NCBI RefSeq assembly: GCF_008107695.1
Contig: NZ_VIRG01000066.1
Coordinates: 1,240,001 to 1,304,000 of the forward strand
Length of the DNA stretch: 64,000 bases
From: Stappia sp. BW2
GTDB taxonomy: Bacteria; Pseudomonadota; Alphaproteobacteria; Rhizobiales; Stappiaceae
Direction: 5' to 3'
Below, piece after piece: positions 1 through 7,451 of this stretch. The notes under the pieces are model-generated. The model was not told where the DNA came from. It made no database searches and saw only the letters and a list, made by a program, of their open reading frames with translations. The first letter of the stretch is position 1. Every line of letters begins with the position of its first letter. The translations under genes and the position numbers were made by a program.

Positions 1-2
1 CA

Positions 3-149
3 GATGAGCTCGGTGCGACGGTCGTTGAACTCACCGACGAACAGCTTGCCGGCATGGCCACCAAGGTGCGTGAAACGGTATGGCCGGAGCTTCTCAATGA
101 CGTCGGTCAGGAGTGGGGCCAGTCGATCCTCGACAAGGCTTTGAACTGA
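3..149 (+). CDS. C-terminal fragment of a probable TRAP-type solute-binding protein (DctP-like)
   Basis: The open frame enters from the left edge and stops at a TGA at 147-149, so only the last 48 residues are visible. They contain an acidic-amphipathic helix followed by the segment VRETVWPELLNDVGQEWGQ. This resembles the C-terminal helices of periplasmic DctP-family binding proteins of TRAP transporters, which often sit beside amino-acid dehydrogenase operons like the one that follows. The family assignment rests on a short fragment and is an inference; another periplasmic binding protein type is possible. The gene probably belongs to the same catabolic locus as the dehydrogenase genes starting at 222. 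Confidence 0.4.
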   Translation, partial: DELGATVVELTDEQLAGMATKVRETVWPELLNDVGQEWGQSILDKALN

Positions 150-221
150 ATGCTGTGAACTGAACAAGGCTCTGCCGGGCGGCCTGCGCCGCCCGGTTAT
201 CGATCAAATTCGGGAAATATC

Positions 222-1322
222 ATGGAATCGGACTACGCCATCATCGGTGGAGGCGTCGTGGGGCTTTCCGTTGCCTGGGGTCTGCTCCAGCGCGGCAGGT
301 CGGTCACCGTTCTTGACGGTGACGACGGCAGTTTTCGCGCCAGCCGCGGTAATTTCGGCCTTGTCTGGGTGCAATCCAAGGGCATGAAACAGCCCGCCTA
401 TGCCCGCTGGTCACAACGGTCTGCGGCTGCCTGGGCGGACTTCACCGCCACCTTGCAAGATGCTACCGGTTTTGACGCGGCGCTGGAACAGAACGGCGGT
501 TACGACTTCCATTTCTCGGACGAGACACTTGCCAAGACCGTCGCCCAATATGAAATCCTGAGGGAAAAGCTGGGCGGTGATTACCCTTATGAAATTCTGG
601 GGCACAACGAGCTGCGCCGGGAAGAACCCGAGATCGGACCGAAGGTGGCCGGGGCCATTCTTCATCATCAGGACGGGCACGCCAATCCGCTGAAGCTGCT
701 GCGAGGCCTTGCCGCCGGTGTACGCGGCAAGGGCGGAACCGTGCTGAACGGCAAGACTGTGGACACGGTCACGCGGGACAGCTCTTTCAGGATCCGCTGC
801 AGCGATGGCACCGTTGTCGAAGCGAACAAGCTGGTGCTGGCTGCCGGTCTCGGTTCGGCTGCACTCGGCCCGAAACTCGGCTTCAAGGCACCTATCCGGC
901 CGCAGCGCGGTCAGGTTTTGATTACGGAAAAACTGCCCAAAATCCTCAACCGGCCATCCCTGATCGCACGCCAGGTCGATGACGGTGGCATACAGATCGG
1001 CGCGACAAACGAAGAAGTCGGCTTCAATGACAAGGTCACCGCCAAGGGGCTCGCCGGTCTCGCTGCCGAAGCGATCGCCGCCTATCCCATTCTGGCCAAG
1101 GCTCAACTGGTGCGCAGCTGGGGTGCCTTACGCGTTCTCTCGCCTGACGGCCTGCCGATTTATCAGGAAAGTCCGGAGATGCCGGGCGCTTTCCTCGTGA
1201 CCTGCCACAGCGGCATTACCCTGGCCGCCGCACATGCATCCTTCCTGCCCGACTGGCTGGAAAAGACCGACACAGCGCCAGACCTGGAGGTGTTCAGTGA
1301 AGACCGCTTCGCCCTTTCGTGA
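222..1322 (+). CDS. FAD-dependent amino-acid dehydrogenase, beta (DAO-type) subunit
   Basis: A 366-residue flavoprotein of the D-amino-acid oxidase (DAO) family. The N-terminal dinucleotide-binding motif IIGGGVVGLSVAWG is at about residues 7-20, and the C-terminal substrate-barrel signature includes SWGALRVLSPDGLP and TCHSGITLAAAH. It is followed by a small 2Fe-2S protein and a second FAD protein with a BFD-type cysteine cluster. This is the arrangement of heterotrimeric D-hydroxyproline/D-proline dehydrogenases (LhpBEF type), opine oxidases and hydrogen cyanide synthase. Such enzymes oxidise an imino or amino acid to an imine and pass electrons through the Fe-S subunit to the respiratory chain. 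The substrate cannot be read from the sequence. The gene overlaps the next by 26 nt, so translation is probably coupled. The ATG at 222 has only a weak upstream GGGAAA. Confidence 0.8.
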   Translation: MESDYAIIGGGVVGLSVAWGLLQRGRSVTVLDGDDGSFRASRGNFGLVWVQSKGMKQPAYARWSQRSAAAWADFTATLQDATGFDAALEQNGGYDFHFSDETLAKTVAQYEILREKLGGDYPYEILGHNELRREEPEIGPKVAGAILHHQDGHANPLKLLRGLAAGVRGKGGTVLNGKTVDTVTRDSSFRIRCSDGTVVEANKLVLAAGLGSAALGPKLGFKAPIRPQRGQVLITEKLPKILNRPSLIARQVDDGGIQIGATNEEVGFNDKVTAKGLAGLAAEAIAAYPILAKAQLVRSWGALRVLSPDGLPIYQESPEMPGAFLVTCHSGITLAAAHASFLPDWLEKTDTAPDLEVFSEDRFALS

Positions 1323-1602
1323 ACTGGAAACAGATGTTCCTCGCGTCCGCGTTCGCTTCGCCGGCAAGGACCTGATGTTGCGCGATGGCGGCAATCTGGC
1401 GGCCGAGCTTCTGGCGGCCGGCGTCCTGTCCTTCCGTCAGACGCCCGTATCCGGAGCAGAGCGCGGACCGTTCTGCATGATGGGCGCCTGCTTCGATTGC
1501 CTTGTCGAAATCGACGGTGTCACCCGTCAGGCCTGTATGAGCGAGGTGACCGCCGGCATGGATATCGGCATGCCGGGAACCGAAGGAGACGTCGATGCTT
1601 GA
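1297..1602 (+). CDS. Small 2Fe-2S ferredoxin-like dehydrogenase subunit (gamma)
   Basis: A protein of about 101 residues with a plant-ferredoxin-like fold. The cysteine set is in the segment GPFCMMGACFDCLVEIDG, followed by a fourth cysteine in RQACM, the usual pattern for the small Fe-S subunit of hydroxyproline dehydrogenase/opine oxidase/HcnA enzymes. It links the two flavin subunits electronically. I place the start at the GTG at 1297 because GGAGG lies at 1286-1290 with a 6-nt spacer. A longer frame opens at 1234, but its extra N-terminal residues are a shadow of the upstream gene. The gene overlaps both neighbours (26 nt upstream, 8 nt downstream), a tight translationally coupled operon. 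Confidence 0.8.
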   Translation: MKTASPFRELETDVPRVRVRFAGKDLMLRDGGNLAAELLAAGVLSFRQTPVSGAERGPFCMMGACFDCLVEIDGVTRQACMSEVTAGMDIGMPGTEGDVDA

Positions 1603-2998
1603 AGCAGACCTTCTTGTTCTCGGCGCGGGTCCGGCAGGAATGGCGGCAGCCAGAACAGCGGCAGACGCGGGACTTTCCGTTCTGCTTCTGGACGAGCAGG
1701 CCCGGCCCGGTGGACAGATCTACCGCGACGTCGGAAACGTGCCAGAAGACCGGGCACAAATTCTCGGCAGCGATTACACCAAGGGACGCGTGCTTGCAGA
1801 GGCGCTCGACCATCCGATGATCCGGCATCTGACAGGCACCACCATCTGGCAGATCGAAGCAGGTCCGCGCGTCTCCTTTACCCGTGACGGCGCAGCTTCC
1901 TCCGCAAAAGCCAAGCGCCTGCTGATTGCCACCGGCGCGCTGGAGCGGCCGATGCCAGTCCCGGGCTGGACCCTGCCGGGCGTGATGACCGCGGGTGCGG
2001 CACAGATCCTGTTGAAACAATCCGGCCTCATGTGCGAACGGGCGGTTCTGGCCGGAAGTGGTCCCCTACTTTATCTGATCGCCGCCCAGATGTGCCGGGC
2101 AGGTACGCCACCACTGGCCCTGGTGGAAACACAGACATTCGCCGACAGGCAGGCCGCGCTTCGGCATTTGACCGGTGCGCTGCGCGGCTGGCGGCTGGTT
2201 GCCAAGGGGTTGGGTCTGCTAGCCGAAATCCGCAAGGCAGGCGTTCCCCGCTACACCGGCGCATCGGCAATTGCCATTGAAGGCAAGGTGCAGGCCGAAA
2301 CGATAAGCTTCACATCGGGAGGCAAACGCCACAATCTGGAGTGTGCAACGGTGCTGCTGCATCATGGTGTGGTTCCCAACACCCAGGCTGCACGCTCCAT
2401 CGATGTGCCGCATCACTGGAACGAAGTTCAGCAATGCTTCGTGCCAGAAAAGGACGGCTGGGGCCGCACGCAGCTTCCGGACGTCTTCATTGCCGGTGAT
2501 GGCGCAGGTATTGGCGGTGCAACAGCTGCGCAGCTTCAGGGCAGGCTGGCCGCACTGGAAATTGCTTGCGATCTCGGCAAAACCACGCCGGCAGATCGTG
2601 ACCGGAACGCCGCCCCACTGAAACGGCAAATGGAAACCGAACTGGCCGCCCGGCCATTCATAGACAAGGCCTATCCGGCATTCCGCGAAGCCTTGCTGCC
2701 TGCCGATGACACAATCGTCTGCCGCTGTGAAGAAGTCACGGCAGGCGATATTCGCCGCTATGCCGGTCTGGGCTGCCTTGGACCCAACCAGACCAAAGCT
2801 TTCGGACGGCCCGGCATGGGCCCGTGCCAGGGCCGCTATTGCGGCCTGACGGTCACGAACCTTCTTGCGGACGAAAGCCGCCGTTCACAGGACGACACCG
2901 GCTATTACCGCATCCGGCCCCCTCTGAAACCGGTCACACTCGGTGAACTGGCGGCCATGACAGACCTAGAAACCGACGAACAGGAACCCGTCACATGA
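1595..2998 (+). CDS. FAD/NAD(P)-type dehydrogenase alpha subunit with BFD-like Fe-S domain
   Basis: A 467-residue pyridine-nucleotide-disulfide-oxidoreductase-fold protein. The FAD motif LGAGPAGMAAARTAADAG is near residues 7-24, with a second Rossmann-like motif around LAGSGPLLYLIA and the FAD-contact segment DVFIAGDGAGIGG near residue 300. The C-terminus carries a bacterioferritin-associated-ferredoxin-like cluster, CRCEEVTAGDIRR plus GPCQGRYCG. This is the alpha subunit that completes the heterotrimer with the two preceding proteins (LhpE/OoxA/HcnB family). The start at 1595 overlaps the preceding stop by 8 nt, and the stop overlaps the ATG of the RidA gene by 4 nt (ATGA). Enzyme class is well supported; the substrate is not. 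D-hydroxyproline, D-proline, opines and glycine are all family substrates. Confidence 0.8.
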   Translation: MLEADLLVLGAGPAGMAAARTAADAGLSVLLLDEQARPGGQIYRDVGNVPEDRAQILGSDYTKGRVLAEALDHPMIRHLTGTTIWQIEAGPRVSFTRDGAASSAKAKRLLIATGALERPMPVPGWTLPGVMTAGAAQILLKQSGLMCERAVLAGSGPLLYLIAAQMCRAGTPPLALVETQTFADRQAALRHLTGALRGWRLVAKGLGLLAEIRKAGVPRYTGASAIAIEGKVQAETISFTSGGKRHNLECATVLLHHGVVPNTQAARSIDVPHHWNEVQQCFVPEKDGWGRTQLPDVFIAGDGAGIGGATAAQLQGRLAALEIACDLGKTTPADRDRNAAPLKRQMETELAARPFIDKAYPAFREALLPADDTIVCRCEEVTAGDIRRYAGLGCLGPNQTKAFGRPGMGPCQGRYCGLTVTNLLADESRRSQDDTGYYRIRPPLKPVTLGELAAMTDLETDEQEPVT

Positions 2999-3336
2999 TA
3001 GATCGCATCGAAACCGGGCCCCGCATGAGCAAGATCGTCAAGCACAACGGCGTTGCCTATTTGTGCGGACAGGTGGGCGATGGCGCGAGCGTAACCGACC
3101 AGACCCGGGATTGCCTGTCGCGCATCGACGCTTTGCTGGAAAAGGCCGGGTCCTCACGCAAGAACATTCTGCAAGCCATCGTCTGGCTGTCGGACATGAG
3201 CGACTTCGCCGAAATGAACTCCGTCTGGGACGCATGGGTACCCGAAGGACATGCCCCCGCACGCGCCTGCGGAGAATCCAAACTTGCCCGGGAGGAGCTG
3301 AAGGTCGAAATCATTATCACCGCCGCCTGTGACTGA
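2995..3336 (+). CDS. RidA/YjgF/YER057c/UK114 family enamine-imine deaminase
   Basis: A 113-residue Rid-family protein. The conserved arginine that holds the substrate carboxylate lies in GHAPARACGESKLA and is followed by the terminal strand VEIIITAA, as in the trimeric family. RidA-type enzymes hydrolyse reactive enamines and imines released by amino-acid oxidising enzymes to 2-oxoacids and ammonia. Its 4-nt overlap with the dehydrogenase alpha-subunit gene strongly suggests it processes the imine made by that complex. Length is slightly below the typical 120-130 residues but no key region seems missing. It is the last gene of the operon. Confidence 0.8.
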   Translation: MIDRIETGPRMSKIVKHNGVAYLCGQVGDGASVTDQTRDCLSRIDALLEKAGSSRKNILQAIVWLSDMSDFAEMNSVWDAWVPEGHAPARACGESKLAREELKVEIIITAACD

Positions 3337-3729
3337 TGGCGGTCTGATAGTCTTCGTCAAGTCTCTTTCGAGACATTATTCAGCAAGATCCCGGAACAAA
3401 CTTACGCTGGCGCTACTCCCTCTGACGTCCCCCGGGTGGGCAACGCAATACTCCGGGGGCCGCTCATTTCCAGATCATCGAAGTTGTTCTCAACACATCC
3501 TCTTCGACAGACTGTCCGGCCCGTCTGCAACTGAACTCCAAGTCCTGACCGGAAACGGTGAACGTACTCACAGCCCCATCACCCTCATTCCGAGGAAGCG
3601 CGCAGGGTGTTGCTCGCCAGACACCCCTTGATCAAAATCCGTCGCAAATTCAAGCCTATGTCTGGCGCAATCCCCTCGCTTTGCTTCAGGTGTCTTGCTC
3701 CTGTCACCGATCGCTGAGAGGAAGATCCC
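3337..3729 (+). other. Intergenic region without a supported gene
   Basis: This 393-base stretch separates the dehydrogenase/RidA operon from the sulfotransferase gene. A 100-codon frame crosses it but overlaps the RidA stop, has no ribosome binding site and encodes a composition unlike a protein. I see no strong terminator hairpin, RNA gene or repeat shared with the rest of the window. GAGAGGAAG at 3716-3724 is the probable ribosome binding site of the next gene. Confidence 0.5.
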
Positions 3730-4512
3730 ATGCCTGACTATTCTTCCTATATCCTGTGCACCTCTCCCAGAAGCGGCAGCACGCTCTTGTGCAAACTTCT
3801 GTCGGCAACGGGCGTTGCCGGGCACCCGAAGTCCTATTTTCACGAGCCGTCTCTGAAAGCGTGGAGCGAAGGCCTTGGTGTTTCGACAGCGCCGGACGTG
3901 CCCGACGTGGAGCTCCGGCACCGGATATTTGCTGCGGCACTCGAAAAAGGCACAGGCGACACCGGCCTCTTCGGAATGCGGCTACAGCGGCACAGCTTCG
4001 ATTTCTTCATGAAACAGCTTGGCTGCCTTTGTCCGAACGCCCCCAGCGATTTGGCGCGTCTTGAAGCTGTCTTCGGCAAAATGCTGTTCATTCACCTGAC
4101 CCGGCCAGACAAAGTCGAACAGGCGGTCTCTTTCGTTCGGGCCGAGCAATCCGGCCTCTGGCACAAGGCTCCGGACGGCACCGAACTGGAGCGTTTGTCG
4201 GAACCGCGCGAAGCGCACTACGACGCTGCCGAGATCCGCGCCTGTTACGACCGCTTCACGCGGTTTGACAGTGACTGGCAGGCCTGGTTTGAAAGTCAGC
4301 GCATTTCCCCGCTGAAGATCACCTATGACGCCCTTTCGGCAGACCCGCAGGGCACCTTGCGCCATGTCCTCCAGCGCCTCGGCCTGGAAGAGAGCGCCGC
4401 AGATGGTATCGTGCCAGGTGTTGCCAAACTGGCAGATGCCACCAGTGCCGACTGGGTGTCGCGCTTCAGGTCGGAGTCAGGTGCTCAACACAAGCAAGCG
4501 CCGTCTGGGTGA
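3730..4512 (+). CDS. Stf0-family sulfotransferase
   Basis: A 260-residue sulfotransferase. The N-terminal PAPS 5'-phosphosulfate loop TSPRSGSTLLCKLL is at about residues 11-24, followed by GHPKSYFHEP, a segment typical of the Stf0 family (mycobacterial trehalose 2-sulfotransferase and rhizobial LpsS-like enzymes). The 3'-phosphate-binding region is around FIHLTRPDKVEQAVSFVRA near residues 120-138. The enzyme should transfer sulfate from PAPS to a carbohydrate or lipid acceptor. The acceptor is unknown and no glycan cluster sits beside it. A short purine-rich ribosome site (GAGAGGAAG) precedes the ATG. It appears monocistronic. Confidence 0.8.
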   Translation: MPDYSSYILCTSPRSGSTLLCKLLSATGVAGHPKSYFHEPSLKAWSEGLGVSTAPDVPDVELRHRIFAAALEKGTGDTGLFGMRLQRHSFDFFMKQLGCLCPNAPSDLARLEAVFGKMLFIHLTRPDKVEQAVSFVRAEQSGLWHKAPDGTELERLSEPREAHYDAAEIRACYDRFTRFDSDWQAWFESQRISPLKITYDALSADPQGTLRHVLQRLGLEESAADGIVPGVAKLADATSADWVSRFRSESGAQHKQAPSG

Positions 4513-4639
4513 ACCGGCCGGGGCACGGCACCGTATTCTCTGCTGAAGACAAGGGGTTTTTACACTCGCCTTGGCCACGTGCCGTTAATGCTGTTAAGCT
4601 CTTGATGCTTCAACTGGAAACAGACGGACGCCTTGGTTC

Positions 4640-5944
4640 ATGGATCTCCAAAGTTTCATTGCTGAACTTCACTCCTGGGGCATGCTGGCGCTCAGCTATC
4701 TGACAGCCCCCTGGTTTGCCTATCAGCTTGCCATCATCGCGGTTCTGTTCGGACTGGCCAAGCTGCTGAGCCTTCGCGTCGAACCCAGGCTTGAAGCCCG
4801 CGCTCGCGAGATCAAGGGACATCCCGGCCTGCTGCGCGTGGTGGTGGCTTTGTTGCGGCGAACCGAGTGGGTGCTTTTCAGCTTGTTCCTATTCATTGCC
4901 CTGACCGTGATGCGCGCCGTCACGTGGCCGAGCCGCAGCCATTTCATAGCTATTGCGCTCTCCCTGTCGCTCGCCTGGCTGTTTGTTGCCGTTCTTTCAA
5001 GGGTTATCCGCAACCGGCTGGTGGCCAGAACGCTCAGCTGGCTCGCCTGGATCTATGTTGCGCTGGTCATTCTGGGCTTTGACGACGAGGCCGGGAATTT
5101 TCTGGACAGCATGGCCCTGCCCCTCGGGGAAATGCGGCTGTCGCTGCTGCTGATCCTCAAGGCGGTGCTGCTTCTGATCGCGACCATCTGGGTCGCCGTC
5201 ATTATCGGGCGCTATTTCGATGAGCAGGTTCAAAAGTCGGACGAGCTGACACCGTCGATCCGCGTGCTGATCGGCAAGATCGCAAAGTTCGGGCTGATCC
5301 TGGTAGCCGGTACAATCGCTCTGTCGTCGGTCGGGATCGATCTGTCAGCCTTCACCGTCTTCACCGGAGCAGTTGGCCTGGGGCTCGGTTTCGGCCTGCA
5401 GAAGGTCATTTCCAACTTCATTTCCGGCATCATCATCCTGCTCGACAAGTCGATCAAACCGGGTGACACGATCTCGCTGGAAGGCACCTTCGGCTGGATC
5501 CGTGAACTGCGCGCCCGCTTCGTATCCGTTGTCACGCGGGACGGACGCGAATATCTGATCCCGAACGAAGATTTCATCACAAACAAGGTGGTCAACTGGT
5601 CCTTCAGCGACAAGCTTGTCCGCCTCGATGTCGATTTCGGTGTTTCCTACGATGCTGACCCGCATCTCGTCTCGAAGCTGGCAATCGAGGCAACAATGTC
5701 GGTCGACCGGGTTGAGCGCACCCGGCAACCGGTCTGCTGGCTGACAGGCTTCGGCGACAGTTCCCTCGACTTCGTCTTGCGCTTCTGGATCCACGACCCG
5801 CAACAGGGCCTGACCAACGTGCGCGGCAAGGTGCTGCTGGCGCTCTGGGACACCTTCAAGGAAAACAACGTCAATATCCCGTATCCGCATCGGGAGATTA
5901 TCATGAAGAAGGATGTGAGACCGTCGGGCTGGCATGAAGACTGA
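4640..5944 (+). CDS. MscS-family mechanosensitive ion channel
   Basis: A 434-residue membrane protein. Several hydrophobic helices occupy roughly residues 1-210, then the pore-lining helix region FTGAVGLGLGFGLQKVISNFISGI (about 240-265), then the beta domain with GDTISLEGTFGWIRELRARF and the segment REYLIPNEDFITNKVVNWS. This order is diagnostic of MscS small-conductance channels, which open when membrane tension rises during hypo-osmotic shock. Length is larger than E. coli MscS (286) because of extra N-terminal helices, common in alphaproteobacterial paralogues. It has its own 127-nt leader and no operon partner. Confidence 0.9.
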   Translation: MDLQSFIAELHSWGMLALSYLTAPWFAYQLAIIAVLFGLAKLLSLRVEPRLEARAREIKGHPGLLRVVVALLRRTEWVLFSLFLFIALTVMRAVTWPSRSHFIAIALSLSLAWLFVAVLSRVIRNRLVARTLSWLAWIYVALVILGFDDEAGNFLDSMALPLGEMRLSLLLILKAVLLLIATIWVAVIIGRYFDEQVQKSDELTPSIRVLIGKIAKFGLILVAGTIALSSVGIDLSAFTVFTGAVGLGLGFGLQKVISNFISGIIILLDKSIKPGDTISLEGTFGWIRELRARFVSVVTRDGREYLIPNEDFITNKVVNWSFSDKLVRLDVDFGVSYDADPHLVSKLAIEATMSVDRVERTRQPVCWLTGFGDSSLDFVLRFWIHDPQQGLTNVRGKVLLALWDTFKENNVNIPYPHREIIMKKDVRPSGWHED

Positions 5945-6088
5945 AAGTCATTGCCAAGTCAAAGTTCATCAAAACTAAGCGGAGTATAGCGACCTTTTCG
6001 GCGTTAAAGGTCAAAAGTAATGTGGTCGCATTTCCCTCTGCGAGATCGAAATTATATGATAGTTTTCTGAACTATATTCTATTCAAAG

Positions 6089-6883
6089 TTGTTGAATGGG
6101 GTGACATCCTTGGAAAATGACGCATTCTATCAATACCTTAAACTCATCATGGATTATTTTCCCATCTGGTTTATTGCGCTTGCGGCCTTTGTCGTCTGGC
6201 TCGTGCGAAATCCGCATTACCTAACGACACTTTCAAAACATGTCAGCTCTGCCAAGATCGGTGACCTCGAGGTTCAGTTTCGAGAAGTCAAAGAAGAGAT
6301 CAAAGCTGCTAGGCAGCAAGTTGAAGAACTTCAGAACGATGTTCTGAACCAGAATGCCGCGCGCCTTGAACAAATACTGGAAGGTTTTGACACACACGCG
6401 AGCATCAGGGACCTCGCGGACACCCGCGAAGCGATCAAGGCCATCGCCCCGGACCTTGATGATTTGTCTTTTGTTGAAGAGGCTCTCAGAAACTACAAAA
6501 ATCCGAAAGAGCTATATGCGGCCGCAGAGATTGCTCGTGCCCGGCGCTCGCCTGCATTGTTCGATGACATTGTGGTGTGTCTCGACGAAGTTGCACGCGC
6601 TCCCGACTTAAAGGGAATTCGGCTCTACACAGTCTGGACTTTGACCAAGGCTCTACACATGACACTCGTTGCAGATATCAAGCATTCCCCGCGTCCGGTT
6701 TTGACCAGGAAACAACTTTTGGCAGCTGACGAAATGCTCAACCGTCTGATTGCAAATGATCGCGTGCAACTCGACCGGACAGATGACCCTACAAAAGGTG
6801 TTCAGGGACCTGCAAAATGGTCAAAAGACTGGATAGCCAAGGGGCTAGCTCGTCTGAACTCCCAGCAGGCAGGTCCTGTTTGA
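6089..6883 (+). CDS. Orphan membrane-anchored coiled-coil protein of unknown function
   Basis: I do not recognise a family. The protein of about 260 residues has one strong transmembrane segment (YFPIWFIALAAFVVWLV, around residues 23-39). This is followed by a charged heptad-like stretch, about residues 55-100 (EVQFREVKEEIKAARQQVEE), that should form a coiled coil, then a helical cytoplasmic domain. The first available start is a TTG at 6089; a GTG at 6101 is an equally plausible start and neither has a good ribosome site. Base composition is visibly more AT-rich than in the neighbours, which hints at separate acquisition. It ends 9 nt before the stop of the convergent uraH gene. Confidence 0.65.
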   Translation: MLNGVTSLENDAFYQYLKLIMDYFPIWFIALAAFVVWLVRNPHYLTTLSKHVSSAKIGDLEVQFREVKEEIKAARQQVEELQNDVLNQNAARLEQILEGFDTHASIRDLADTREAIKAIAPDLDDLSFVEEALRNYKNPKELYAAAEIARARRSPALFDDIVVCLDEVARAPDLKGIRLYTVWTLTKALHMTLVADIKHSPRPVLTRKQLLAADEMLNRLIANDRVQLDRTDDPTKGVQGPAKWSKDWIAKGLARLNSQQAGPV

Positions 6884-6892
6884 TGTTCCTCT

Positions 6893-7246
6893 TCAACTTC
6901 CCCGATAGGTCGAATAGCTGAACGGCGAGACCAGCAGCGGCACGTGGTAGTGGGCCTCCTCCGACATGCCGAACCGCAGGGGCACCTCGTCGAGGAATTT
7001 CGGCTCCGGCAGCTTGATTCCTGCGGTGTCGAAATAGGCACCGACATGGAACACCAGCTCGTAGGTTCCGGTCTTGAATTCGTCTTTCGGCAGGATCGGG
7101 CTATCGGTGCGGCCGTCGTCGTTTGTTTCCAGGCTGCGGATCAAGGTCCGGCTGCCACCCTCGATTGCATAAAGATCAATCTTGATGCCTTTTCCAGGGC
7201 AGCCCTGGGCCGTATCGAGCACGTGGGTTGTCAGGTATCCGGCCAT
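6893..7246 (-). CDS. uraH: 5-hydroxyisourate hydrolase (transthyretin-like)
   Basis: A 117-residue transthyretin-related protein with N-terminal MAGYLTTHVLDTAQGCPG and the diagnostic C-terminal tetrapeptide YRGS. It hydrolyses 5-hydroxyisourate, the unstable uricase product, to OHCU in urate catabolism. I choose the ATG at 7246 because GGAGG lies 8 nt upstream; the longer frame from a TTG at 7261 would overlap that ribosome site. It is divergent from the puuE-uraD/allA/permease genes across about 205 nt that probably hold a shared control region. No uricase gene is in the window, so the preceding step must be encoded elsewhere. Confidence 0.92.
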   Translation of the reverse strand: MAGYLTTHVLDTAQGCPGKGIKIDLYAIEGGSRTLIRSLETNDDGRTDSPILPKDEFKTGTYELVFHVGAYFDTAGIKLPEPKFLDEVPLRFGMSEEAHYHVPLLVSPFSYSTYRGS

Positions 7247-7325
7247 CTCGGCGTCCTCCAAATGTCAGTTTGCATGCATGATGCTGTGGGCCTTAATTGA
7301 AGGGCACCCATGGTTCACAGGAAGC

Positions 7326-7348
7326 ACTTTCTAAAAAGACGAGAAAGT
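7326..7348. promoter_or_regulatory. Inverted repeat in the uraH/puuE divergent region
   Basis: Between the divergent uraH and puuE genes there is a 7-bp perfect inverted repeat, ACTTTCT (7326-7332) and AGAAAGT (7342-7348), separated by 9 bases. Its size and position fit a dimeric transcription-factor site, but no regulator gene is adjacent and the repeat is short. Treat it as a candidate only. Confidence 0.25.
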
Positions 7349-7451
7349 CATGTCCATTATTCTGTTTTATAAGAAGACAACATGCCAGCCCTTGAATAAG
7401 GCATAGTCTTTGCTTGGTTCAAAATCCGTTGGTATCACGAGGAGGTCCGTC

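Noticed and set aside
3329..3631. 100-codon frame after the RidA gene
   Set aside because: It overlaps the RidA stop, has no ribosome site and no protein-like composition.
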